From Kiritimatiellia bacterium (lineage in GTDB: Bacteria > Verrucomicrobiota > Kiritimatiellia > SLAD01), in NCBI GenBank assembly GCA_007128275.1, contig SKXR01000072.1:1-14709 (forward strand): 14,709 nt of DNA, read 5' to 3'. Shown piece by piece: positions 1 to 6,576 of the stretch. The notes beneath the pieces are model-generated. The model was given only the letters and a program-made list of their open reading frames with translations, searched no databases and was not told the DNA's origin. Positions within the stretch are counted from its first letter, which is position 1. Each line of letters starts with the position of its first letter. Both the position numbers and the translations under genes were made by a program.

Positions 1-129
1 GTCATGAAACCGGCCAAGCTGGACAACGGCTATGAAATCCAAGTGCCGATCTTCATCAACCAAGGCGACCGGGTCCGGATCGATACGCGGACCGGCAAAT
101 ACGCGGACCGGGTCTCCAAAGGATTTTGA
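1..129 (+). CDS. efp: Elongation factor P, C-terminal fragment
   Basis: This is the last 42 codons of a gene that begins before the window; the stop is TGA at 127-129. EF-P binds between the ribosomal P and E sites and helps form peptide bonds at stalling motifs such as polyproline. The visible part is the end of the C-terminal OB domain. Its segment YEIQVPIFINQGDRVRID followed by TRTGKYADRV matches the family's conserved closing motif (VPLFVNEGDKIKVDTRTGEYLSRV type). The N-terminal KOW domain and the modified Lys/Arg of the domain I loop lie outside the window. The following gene is the EF-P lysine ligase epmA, which supports the call and suggests that this EF-P carries lysine at its tip. 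The protein ends a few residues after the conserved motif, as usual for the family. Confidence 0.93.
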   Translation, partial: VMKPAKLDNGYEIQVPIFINQGDRVRIDTRTGKYADRVSKGF

Positions 130-136
130 AATATCT

Positions 137-171
137 GCGATTGCCGATTTTCGATTTTCGATTCTTTTCGA
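137..171. repeat. CGATTTT short direct repeats
   Basis: Just after the efp stop, GCGATTGC is followed by CGATTTT (145-151), CGATTTT (152-158), CGATTCTTTT (159-168) and CGA. It is an AT-rich, low-complexity stretch in an otherwise GC-rich region. Similar GATTTTCGATTTTCGATT strings are, from memory, common intergenic filler in Verrucomicrobia and Planctomycetes genomes. No protein or stable hairpin is apparent. Confidence 0.6.
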
Positions 172-338
172 CAGGCGCCATCATGGAATACGTAGATTCC
201 CCCAAGCGTCGTCGCTCCAAACAGGATATCCAGGCATGATGCCGGCATATGAAGAGCGAGGCTCCCGCCTACGCGAAGACGCTACGGCGCGGCGTGCCTG
301 CCGAGCCGGTCTTTGCTGGCTTCTGTTCAAGTAATCGC
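172..338. other. Non-coding spacer between efp and epmA
   Basis: This is 167 bp with no convincing gene. An 18-codon ORF (ATG at 183, TGA at 237-239) has no clear ribosome binding site and no family resemblance. The epmA reading frame is open upstream to an ATG at 249, but those 30 extra residues read like translated GC-rich intergenic repeat (SEAPAYAKTLRRG) and do not match EpmA. No terminator or clear promoter is seen, so efp and epmA could still be cotranscribed. Confidence 0.5.
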
Positions 339-1262
339 ATGAAATCCGAACCGGAACAACTTCGCGCGAAATGCGCAGCGCTTGAACGGCGCGCGGCCTG
401 CCTCCACGCGATCCGTTCCTTCTTTGTCGATCGCGATTTTCTCGAAGTGGAAACCCCCGTACGCGTTCGCGCACCCGCGCCCGAACGCCATATCGACGCG
501 GAACCCTCCGGAGACCTCTTCCTGCGTACCTCCCCGGAACTGCACATGAAACGGCTCCTGGCCGCGGGCTATGAGCGCCTCTTTCAGATGGGCGCTTGTT
601 TCCGGCGCGGCGAACGCGGAACGTTGCATCATCCGGAATATACGATGTTGGAATGGTACCGCGCGAACGCCGATTACGGCGATATTCTCAAAGACACCCA
701 AGCCCTGATCCGGCACACGGCCGAAACCGTGCGCGGGACGCAAACCATCCGGAGGCAGGGAAGCACGGTGCGATTGGACGGAGACTGGACGCGCATGACC
801 GTGCGCGACGCGTTCACGCAATGGGCCGGATGGGATCCGGTGACCTCATACGATGCGGACCGGTTCGACCTCGACCTGGTGGAGCAGGTGGAACCGGAAA
901 TCCGCACCTGCCCCACCCCGTTCATACTCACCGATTATCCCCGGGAAGCCGCGTCGCTGGCGCGAATGAAACCGGGCGACCCGGCCGTGGCGGAACGGTG
1001 GGAACTGTACATCGCCGGGATAGAAATCGCGAATGCCTACTCGGAGCTGACCGATCACGACGAACAACGGCAACGCTTCGATGCATGCGTCCGGCTACGC
1101 CGGGAAGCGGGCCTCGCCGTCTATCCCGCCGATCTCGAATTCCTTCGCGCCCTCGAGCACGGCCTCCCCCCGAGTGGCGGGATCGCACTCGGCGTGGATC
1201 GGCTCGTCATGCTGATGGCCGACGCGGCGACGATCGACGATGTAACGGCGTTTGCGGAATAG
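339..1262 (+). CDS. epmA: EF-P--(R)-beta-lysine ligase EpmA (GenX/PoxA)
   Basis: A 307-aa paralogue of the class II lysyl-tRNA synthetase catalytic core, without the N-terminal anticodon-binding OB domain (E. coli EpmA has 325 aa). It activates lysine, in E. coli (R)-beta-lysine, as an adenylate and transfers it to the tip lysine of EF-P. Class II motifs are visible: motif 1 around LEVETP (35-40), substrate loop LRTSPELHMKRLLAAG (62-77), motif 2 FRRGERGTLHHPEYTMLEWY (88-107), GIEIANAYSELTD (227-239) and motif 3 GIALGVDRLVML (281-292). The start at 339 fits the family length better than the in-frame ATG at 249, whose extension looks like intergenic repeat; no strong Shine-Dalgarno precedes either. 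It lies downstream of efp on the same strand. Its stop (1260-1262) directly abuts the stop of the convergent lipoprotein gene. EpmB, the lysine aminomutase, is not in the window. Confidence 0.93.
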   Translation: MKSEPEQLRAKCAALERRAACLHAIRSFFVDRDFLEVETPVRVRAPAPERHIDAEPSGDLFLRTSPELHMKRLLAAGYERLFQMGACFRRGERGTLHHPEYTMLEWYRANADYGDILKDTQALIRHTAETVRGTQTIRRQGSTVRLDGDWTRMTVRDAFTQWAGWDPVTSYDADRFDLDLVEQVEPEIRTCPTPFILTDYPREAASLARMKPGDPAVAERWELYIAGIEIANAYSELTDHDEQRQRFDACVRLRREAGLAVYPADLEFLRALEHGLPPSGGIALGVDRLVMLMADAATIDDVTAFAE

Positions 1263-1706
1263 TTATTGGTTCAGCTGTTCAATCGCCGTGACCAAACCGC
1301 CGTCAAACTCGACGCGGAACCGGTCGTATTCGTGATAGGTCGGGACTTCCACCCAAACCGAGTCGCTCACGGAGTGTATGTGCCCGGTTCGGCTGTCCCG
1401 CACACGAAACCGGCCGTCCACGAGTTCCCGGCGGGTTTGGGTATAATGATCCGTATACGACCAGACAACCAATTCGCCGTCCGCCGTGCGGCGCGTGTAT
1501 TCGCGGTCCGGCTTGCCGAGCGCGATGAAGACCATGTCCTCATTGTCTCCGATTTCGATCTTCCCTTCCCGCACCCGTTCCTGCACGTCCGGAGGAAACG
1601 CATCGAACATTTCCTGATGCCGCTTGATCCGGGCATCGGGCGTGGCGCACGACGCCAGCAGAAAAATCGGCAACAAGGCTAACAGGCCCATGAGACATCG
1701 CTTCAT
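1263..1706 (-). CDS. Small outer-membrane-type lipoprotein, BamE/SmpA-like
   Basis: A 147-aa predicted lipoprotein. The N-terminus has Lys/Arg (MKR), a hydrophobic stretch and the lipobox LLASC, with Cys20 as the lipidation site; the next residue is Ala, so outer-membrane sorting is plausible by the +2 rule. The mature part contains a helix-like segment, VQERVREGKIEIGDNEDM (41-58), then FIALGKPDREYTRR (60-73). That resembles the 'V..ALG.PD' turn of BamE/SmpA/OmlA domains, followed by a WSY strand (82-84), as in small BamE-like lipoproteins. Function is unknown; a role in envelope assembly is only an inference. The start at 1706 is preferred over an in-frame upstream ATG (1751) because it has an AAAGGGAA ribosome binding site, a proper signal peptide and a promoter just upstream. 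Its TAA (1263-1265) touches the epmA stop. Confidence 0.8.
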   Translation of the reverse strand: MKRCLMGLLALLPIFLLASCATPDARIKRHQEMFDAFPPDVQERVREGKIEIGDNEDMVFIALGKPDREYTRRTADGELVVWSYTDHYTQTRRELVDGRFRVRDSRTGHIHSVSDSVWVEVPTYHEYDRFRVEFDGGLVTAIEQLNQ

Positions 1707-1734
1707 ATATACTATTCCCTTTCTCGTGCCGTGT

Positions 1735-1763
1735 ACTATAGCACGCGGCATCGGAAAAGTCGA
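1735..1763 (-). promoter_or_regulatory. Sigma70-type promoter for the lipoprotein gene
   Basis: Reading the minus strand, TCGACT (1758-1763) is followed by exactly 17 bp and then TATAGT (1735-1740), 4/6 and 5/6 matches to TTGACA/TATAAT. Transcription would begin around 1728, leaving a roughly 20-nt leader containing the AAAGGGAA ribosome binding site before the ATG at 1706. The prediction is sequence-based only. Confidence 0.5.
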
Positions 1764-1857
1764 CTGCCTGAATAACGTCCGCGCCGGCCGCGTCTAATGA
1801 GCGACACGCCGAACGATCTGGCTTTCACCGGCCCATTGACGTACAAAGGAGATCATC

Positions 1858-2706
1858 ATGAAGACACGCATCTTACCGCTACTAATCGCGCTCTTGTTGA
1901 GCTCGCCGATGGCGGGCGCAGAAATGACGACCGCGATCTACCCCGTTGTGTTCGGCGACCCGAACGCGTTGGAAACGTTTGCCCGGACGATCGTGGCGGA
2001 TGAGGGCCACGTGGTGCAGGACGCGCAAGGTCGGCGCCTGATTGTGGTGACCACCGCGGAACACCACAAGACCCTGAACGAGGTGCTCGGGCAGGCCGAC
2101 GCGCAAACCGGCAACGTGCGCATCGAAGTGCGCTTTCGCGAAGACGGCGTCGAACGCGACACCGGCGCCGCCATCCGCGGCGAGGGGGACGTGATTTTCG
2201 GCCCGGACGGCACGGATGCGTCGGTCGTGCTGCGGCCCGAGTTGCGTTATACCGTGACGGAAACCACCGCCGACACGCGCCAGATCCTGATGACGGCGAG
2301 CGGGCGCGAAGCCGCCCTGCGCGTGGGCGAAAGCGTGCCCTACATCGATTGGATCACGGAATACGGATGGCACGGCGGCTATACGGAATCCCGCGTACAC
2401 TGGCAGGACGTCGGCTCGTTTCTCGTGGTGACGCCCACGATCATGGCCGATGGAAGCACGATCCATGTGCGGCTCACCCCGGAGTTGCGGGGCCACGTGG
2501 AAGGTCGACCGCATCATATGCGATTTGCCGGACTGGCCACGGAAGTGATTGTGCGAGACGGCCAAACCCTTTCGATCGGAGGTCACGTCCAGGATCAGGA
2601 ATTCTACTCCCGTTTTCTGATCGGTATGGACCGCTCGGGGGTGCGACGCACCTTGAATATTGAACTTACTCCGCATATCATCCATGCAGGAAATCCCGGA
2701 CACTGA
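1858..2706 (+). CDS. Short secretin-domain protein (GspD/PilQ family core)
   Basis: A 282-aa exported protein with signal peptide 1-21 (MKTR, hydrophobic core, AGA before Glu22). Residues about 26-95 (IYPVVFGDPNALETFA, LIVVTTAEHHKTLNEVL) look like a secretin N1-type (KH-like) domain. Residues about 141-275 carry secretin-core hallmarks: ASGREAALRVGESVPYI (147-163), VGSFLVVTPTIMADGSTI (185-202), VRLTPEL, ATEVIVRDGQTLSIGGHV (227-244) and the closing LNIELTPHII (266-275). Typical secretins are more than 400 aa with several N domains, so this is a minimal form; a multimeric outer-membrane channel cannot be assumed. A strong ribosome binding site AAAGGAG (1845-1851) fixes the start. It is 29 bp upstream of a predicted outer-membrane barrel gene and is probably cotranscribed with it. 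No pilus or type II secretion gene is visible nearby. Confidence 0.8.
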   Translation: MKTRILPLLIALLLSSPMAGAEMTTAIYPVVFGDPNALETFARTIVADEGHVVQDAQGRRLIVVTTAEHHKTLNEVLGQADAQTGNVRIEVRFREDGVERDTGAAIRGEGDVIFGPDGTDASVVLRPELRYTVTETTADTRQILMTASGREAALRVGESVPYIDWITEYGWHGGYTESRVHWQDVGSFLVVTPTIMADGSTIHVRLTPELRGHVEGRPHHMRFAGLATEVIVRDGQTLSIGGHVQDQEFYSRFLIGMDRSGVRRTLNIELTPHIIHAGNPGH

Positions 2707-2735
2707 ACCCGGGCAGGCGAATCAGGAGAGACCGC

Positions 2736-3614
2736 ATGAGGCGTATCATAAGAACGATGTGGACGGCACTCTACACGGGCTTGCTCGCTTGGAGCATGCC
2801 CGCATCGGCCCAGTACGGTTCGGACTACTGCCAAATCCTCGACCGCTTTGAAGATCCCATTTGGCATGCGTATATGGGTTATGTGGACCGAGCACGGATC
2901 GAAGGGTTCAGGTCGGTCGGCATGATCGAAGTGGGCGCCGGATCCGGCTTGCTCTATTTCCGAACCGATTTCGGCGAGATTGACCTGAAAGCGGCCGTGG
3001 ATTCCGTCTTCTTTACGGGCTCCGGCGACGTGGACATGCCGGGTCACGTATCGGCCGCGCGACTGGATCTAAGCTACGTGATCCGGCTGGAAGACGGACA
3101 CGCCCTGAGACTGGGCGTCGAGCCGGGCTTCTATTCTGAAATCGAATATGCCGACAGTGATCACCTGTTCTATCCGTTCAGCATACACGGGATCCGCGCG
3201 TTCACCCCGAACGTATCCGGCTTGGCCGGCTTGAATTTCTATCCGGGATTCGACCGCCTGGTCGACCCGCGGTTCGGCATCCGCTGGGGGATCAGCGACT
3301 ACCTCCTGCTCGACGTGTTCTACCCAAAAACCGAAATCGTTTTTCGGCCCAACGTGGAATGGGCCGTGCGCGCGGGCGTGGAATTCCGCGAATATCTGGA
3401 GTATCAACTGAAAAGCCGGGACGATCGCAAACGGCTGATGATGGATGAAACCCGCCTCTTCGTGGGCGTGGACAAATTGATCACGCACGATATCCAGCTT
3501 ATGTTCCAAGTGGGACGCCTCGTTGATCGCAGCATCGATTTCCGTCGATTCGAGATGGAGAAAGACCTGGACGACGCCTATTTCTTCCGGATCGGCGTGG
3601 GCGGCCTTATTTAA
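2736..3614 (+). CDS. Predicted outer-membrane beta-barrel protein
   Basis: A 292-aa protein with signal peptide 1-25 (MRRIIR, hydrophobic stretch, PASA before Gln26). The mature chain alternates short amphipathic strands rich in Tyr/Phe/Gly/Asp, for example ARLDLSYVIRL, HALRLGVEPGFYSEIEY, DPRFGIRWGISDYLLLDVFY, NVEWAVRAGVEFREYLEY and ETRLFVGVDKLI, and ends in YFFRIGVGGLI. This is the usual appearance of an outer-membrane barrel. The general layout resembles DUF6268-type barrels, but that assignment is tentative. An AGGAGA ribosome binding site lies just upstream of ATG 2736. It is 29 bp behind the secretin-like gene and 40 bp ahead of the phosphoesterase, so these three probably form one operon. 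Its ligand or cargo is unknown. Confidence 0.7.
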   Translation: MRRIIRTMWTALYTGLLAWSMPASAQYGSDYCQILDRFEDPIWHAYMGYVDRARIEGFRSVGMIEVGAGSGLLYFRTDFGEIDLKAAVDSVFFTGSGDVDMPGHVSAARLDLSYVIRLEDGHALRLGVEPGFYSEIEYADSDHLFYPFSIHGIRAFTPNVSGLAGLNFYPGFDRLVDPRFGIRWGISDYLLLDVFYPKTEIVFRPNVEWAVRAGVEFREYLEYQLKSRDDRKRLMMDETRLFVGVDKLITHDIQLMFQVGRLVDRSIDFRRFEMEKDLDDAYFFRIGVGGLI

Positions 3615-3654
3615 GCCGTTGCGGCGTAATCCACGCAGCGAACAAGCAGGCATC

Positions 3655-4635
3655 ATGCGACTTTCAGTCATATCAGATATCCACGTGCTCGGCCCGAGCG
3701 AACATGAGCGCGCCCGCGAGCTGGTCTCGGATATCGGCCGACAACACGGGATGTTCCGCGCCCTCTGGCGCCACTTTCTGCACGGCGCGCGCAACCGGTT
3801 CTGGAACTGGAAACCGGAATCCAGAAGGGCTTGCTTCATGAGAGCGCTCGAAGACATGCACGCCTATCACCCCGACTGGGTCATCGCCAACGGCGATTAC
3901 GGCGGCGACGCGGAAGGCGTCGGCCTCAGCCATGAAAACACCTATGAAAGCGCAGCCGGCGTCATCACCCTCATGCGCGAAATCTTCCCGGAACGCTGCC
4001 ACTTCATTTTCGGCGACCACGACATCGGCAAGTACAGCACCATCATGCGACAGGGCGGCATCCGCCTGGCCAGCCTCGATGTCGGCGAACAGCAACTCGG
4101 CATCCGCTCCTTCTGGCATGAACGCGTTGACGACATCCAACTGATCGGCGTGAATTCCAGCCTGATCACGCTCGACCACTTTCTACCCGAAGCCTTGACG
4201 GAAGAAGTTCCCGAATGGCGGCGCCGCCGCGAGGAACACGAACAACGGGTCGCGGAAACCTTTGCGACGCTCGAACAGGATGCGCGCGTCATTCTTTTCT
4301 GCCACGACCCCAGCGCGCTGGGGGTCCTCATCCGAAACCCGATCATTTACGACAAGGTCCGGCACATCGAATTGACCGTGCTCGGCCACCTGCACGAACC
4401 GCGCCTGCTATCGGTCATTCAACGCCTTCCGAAATTGCCGGAGTGGAAACCCCGCTACCCCGTGGCGCGCATCATCACCGAAGGCCTGCGCAGCGCTCAG
4501 ACCTGGTCCTTGTTCAAGCCCATCGTGTGTCCGTCCCCGTTCGGGACCGGACACCATCTGTCCGGGGGATTGCTATACGTGGAGAAGAATGCGGACAACA
4601 AGATCGTCGCCCGCCGGCACCGGATAAAACTGTAA
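3655..4635 (+). CDS. Calcineurin-like metallophosphoesterase
   Basis: A 326-aa cytoplasmic protein with no signal peptide. The metallophosphoesterase motifs appear in order: SDIH (Asp8, His10), NGDYGGD (Asp81), FGDHDIG (Asp121-His122), LFCHDPS (His217) and LGHLHEP (His245, His247). These residues bind a two-metal centre that hydrolyses phosphoesters. Motif III is normally GNH(D/E); here it reads GDHD, with Asp in place of the usual Asn. Residues about 25-65 form a positively charged helical insertion rich in Arg and Trp between motifs I and II. The substrate cannot be deduced; candidates include a nucleotide, lipid or phosphoprotein. The start at 3655 places SDIH at the N-terminus as in the family; the frame is open further upstream but overlaps the preceding gene. 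It is the last gene of the 1858-4635 run and stops 3 bp before the end of the convergent kinase gene. Confidence 0.85.
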   Translation: MRLSVISDIHVLGPSEHERARELVSDIGRQHGMFRALWRHFLHGARNRFWNWKPESRRACFMRALEDMHAYHPDWVIANGDYGGDAEGVGLSHENTYESAAGVITLMREIFPERCHFIFGDHDIGKYSTIMRQGGIRLASLDVGEQQLGIRSFWHERVDDIQLIGVNSSLITLDHFLPEALTEEVPEWRRRREEHEQRVAETFATLEQDARVILFCHDPSALGVLIRNPIIYDKVRHIELTVLGHLHEPRLLSVIQRLPKLPEWKPRYPVARIITEGLRSAQTWSLFKPIVCPSPFGTGHHLSGGLLYVEKNADNKIVARRHRIKL

Positions 4636-4638
4636 CCC

Positions 4639-6180
4639 TTACCGGGTCAACTCATCCACCCGGGTCAACAGCTCCTTCGGCGAAAACGGCTTGCTGATGA
4701 AATCGGACTTGGTCTTCGCCAGCAACCGCTCAATGCGTTCATCCCGGCTATAGCCACTGATGAACAGAACCCGCGCCGCCGGATCGGTGTCACAGATATG
4801 CTGAATGGTTTCCTCGGTGCTGGCCCCGGGCATGGTCAGATCCAGCACGATCAGACTGTATGCGTTCCCGTTTCCGCTCACCTTGGAAAGCACCTCATCG
4901 TTGTCCACCGCTTCATCCACCTGCCAGCCTTCGCCCCGGAAGATCTTCGTAATCAGCCGGCGGATGAACGGCTCGTCATCCGCAATCAACATGCGCCCGG
5001 GAGAAGCGGCAGGATCCACCAACATGGTGCCGTCCGCGTCAACCCGTGCGCCCTGATCGGAAGGGATCGGCTTGATCGGCAGATACAACGCCACCGTGGT
5101 GCCCCGACCGACATCCGTCTTGATCTCCATCCATCCCCCGTGCTGGGCCACCATGCCCTGCACCATCGGCAACCCCATGCCGCGCGCCATGGCACGACCG
5201 TGCGTGGTGAAAAACGGCTCGAAAATACGCGATCGATGTTCGGGACTGATCCCTTTCCCGGTATCCGTCACCCGAATACACAGAAACTCTTCGTCCGGCT
5301 CGGAAACCGTCTCCGCCTGGATCGATAACACGCCACCATCCGGCATGGCTTCGATGGCGTTGCGAAACAGGTGCAATAGCGCCTGCTGAAACTGCCCCTG
5401 ATCCACCCACAACGGGGGAAGCCGGTCGGGCCACACTTCTTGCACGGAAATGCGGTCGGACACGTCGGGAAAGGACGATAGAGACAACCGCACAGACGAG
5501 GGAATCAAGCGCTGAAGATCCACAAACTCCGGCATCAACATCGACTTGCGACCGTAGGCCTGAATCTGAGCCACCAAGTCCGAACAGTATTGGACGCGTT
5601 CCAAAGCCGCCTCCAACCCTTCCGACAAGGAGTGATCCGGCCCCAGATAATCCTGCGCCAATTCGATGTAACCGCGAATCGGAGTGAGGTGATTATTGAA
5701 CTCGTGCGCAATCCCGCTGGCCATGTTGCCGACCGTCTCCATGCGACGCGCTTCGTGCAGCGACAGTAGCGCACGATGCAAATCATTCGTGTTACGCAAA
5801 ATCCCCGCGATCCGCGGTTGCTCCGCCCCGGCTTCGTGCACCGGGCCGCCGATCAATTGGGTCCAGGCGTATTCCCCGTCCTGGCGACGAAGACGCACAT
5901 CCGCTTCCGCGCGATCCCCCTTCAGCAGGGTATTCAATGCACGATCCAACTTAGCCCGGTCTTCGTCGATCGCCAACCGTAACAGGTCGTCCCACTGCAA
6001 CGCCATTTCGCCCACGGCATAGCCCAGCATGAAGGCCCCCCCATCCGCCAACCAGTGGATACGGCGATCATGCGAATCCATCTCAAACATGGCGGCGCCA
6101 GACATCTGCGCAACGGCCCCATACAGACCTGCCGGATCACCATCGAACCGGCCTAACCCCCGCCTATTTTCTGTAGCCAT
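4639..6180 (-). CDS. Soluble hybrid histidine kinase: PAS, kinase, receiver
   Basis: A 513-aa sensor with no membrane segment. Residues about 20-135 form a PAS-like input domain followed by a PAC-like stretch (DVRLRRQDGEYAWTQLIGG). The H-box is GIAHEFNNHLTPIRGY with phosphoacceptor His159, of the NtrB/PAS-kinase type. The ATPase domain has an N-box (FRNAIEAMPDGG, Asn274), G1 (DTGKG, Asp306), an F-box (FEPFFTT) and G2 (RGMGLPMVQGM). A C-terminal receiver (about 397-513) has acidic Asp401-Asp402, phosphoacceptor Asp447 (VLDLTMPG), Ser475 and Lys497 (SKPFS). All catalytic residues are intact. No DNA-binding domain or separate response regulator is nearby, so the output must be phosphotransfer to a partner encoded elsewhere. 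The start ATEN at 6180 is chosen because the frame upstream reads as intergenic sequence; GGAAAG 11 bp upstream is a mediocre ribosome binding site. The signal sensed is unknown. Confidence 0.9.
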   Translation of the reverse strand: MATENRRGLGRFDGDPAGLYGAVAQMSGAAMFEMDSHDRRIHWLADGGAFMLGYAVGEMALQWDDLLRLAIDEDRAKLDRALNTLLKGDRAEADVRLRRQDGEYAWTQLIGGPVHEAGAEQPRIAGILRNTNDLHRALLSLHEARRMETVGNMASGIAHEFNNHLTPIRGYIELAQDYLGPDHSLSEGLEAALERVQYCSDLVAQIQAYGRKSMLMPEFVDLQRLIPSSVRLSLSSFPDVSDRISVQEVWPDRLPPLWVDQGQFQQALLHLFRNAIEAMPDGGVLSIQAETVSEPDEEFLCIRVTDTGKGISPEHRSRIFEPFFTTHGRAMARGMGLPMVQGMVAQHGGWMEIKTDVGRGTTVALYLPIKPIPSDQGARVDADGTMLVDPAASPGRMLIADDEPFIRRLITKIFRGEGWQVDEAVDNDEVLSKVSGNGNAYSLIVLDLTMPGASTEETIQHICDTDPAARVLFISGYSRDERIERLLAKTKSDFISKPFSPKELLTRVDELTR

Positions 6181-6256
6181 CTCAACACATACTTTCCGTA
6201 TGACACAACACACCCTTTGTGACCTATAGTAAACCATGAACACCGGAAACAAAACA

Positions 6257-6280
6257 GCAATCCACCCGAATGGGTGTTGC
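6257..6280. repeat. Inverted repeat / hairpin in kinase-gyrB region
   Basis: CACCC (6263-6267), loop GAAT and GGGTG (6272-6276) form a perfect 5-bp stem. It is extended by GCAA (6257-6260) pairing with TTGC (6277-6280) across a 2-nt bulge. No T-run follows on either strand, so it is not a standard terminator; it may be an operator or a leader hairpin of the kinase transcript. Confidence 0.45.
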
Positions 6281-6404
6281 CCCGCACTACGCCCCGCCCC
6301 TCTCCGGACATTTTCGGAAGCCGTCCCGCACCCCGCATTCCGGTACGGAAATCGGCCATACCCACCCATATTCGCGCAAAGAGTCCAACTAATTACGCAT
6401 TAAA

Positions 6405-6415
6405 TATAATTGACA
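6405..6415 (+). promoter_or_regulatory. Consensus TATAAT overlapping TTGACA
   Basis: A perfect -10 hexamer TATAAT (6405-6410) shares one base with a perfect -35 hexamer TTGACA (6410-6415) inside an AT-rich patch. Neither has a good partner at 16-18 bp (candidate partners are GTCCAA/AGTCCA upstream and CACAGA downstream). It may be a secondary gyrB promoter or a UP-like AT-rich element. Confidence 0.25.
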
Positions 6416-6515
6416 AAGAACAACGCCCGAAACACAGAGCACAATACGCTTTCAATCAACGGGTTACACCAAAATAAGCGCGACAATTCCCGGCCTTGTT
6501 CGCCCTCAAATTCCA

Positions 6516-6544
6516 TTGCTATTTTCGGGCAACCCGATTATGCT
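6516..6544 (+). promoter_or_regulatory. gyrB: Probable sigma70-type gyrB promoter
   Basis: TTGCTA (6516-6521), exactly 17 bp, then TATGCT (6539-6544), each 4/6 to consensus. Predicted initiation near 6551 gives a short leader of about 25 nt that carries the AGGGAGA ribosome binding site (6561-6567) before ATG 6577. The spacer contains a small dyad CGGG-CAA-CCCG (6526-6536), which could serve as an operator. Confidence 0.5.
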
Positions 6545-6576
6545 TGGACGGTAATTTTTAAGGGAGATTTTAGCGT

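Larger units (their letters stand above)
6181..6515. other. Divergent intergenic region, kinase/gyrB
   Basis: This region, together with the gyrB promoter and leader that follow it, separates two divergent genes and contains no convincing ORF. It holds a hairpin at 6257-6280, a dyad TTCCG-GTA-CGGAA at 6338-6350, an AT-rich patch at 6388-6420, and weak minus-strand promoter candidates near 6220-6255 (TTGTTT, 18 bp, TATAGG) for the kinase. The 6281-6337 stretch is C-rich on the plus strand. Confidence 0.5.

Noticed and set aside
183..239. 18-codon ORF between efp and epmA
   Set aside because: No convincing ribosome binding site and no sign of conservation; it lies in repeat-like spacer.
596..1291. 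A 231-aa frame overlapping epmA on the same strand
   Set aside because: Arg/Pro/Gly-rich translation in the +1 frame of a well-supported EpmA; an effect of high GC content.
3069..3857. A 262-aa minus-strand frame across the barrel/phosphoesterase junction
   Set aside because: Antisense to two better supported genes, no signal or motif, composition typical of a shadow frame.
6410..6438. TTGACA at 6410 as the main gyrB -35
   Set aside because: At 16-18 bp only CACAGA-like sequence follows, no acceptable -10; the 6516-6544 pair is better spaced and closer to the start codon.
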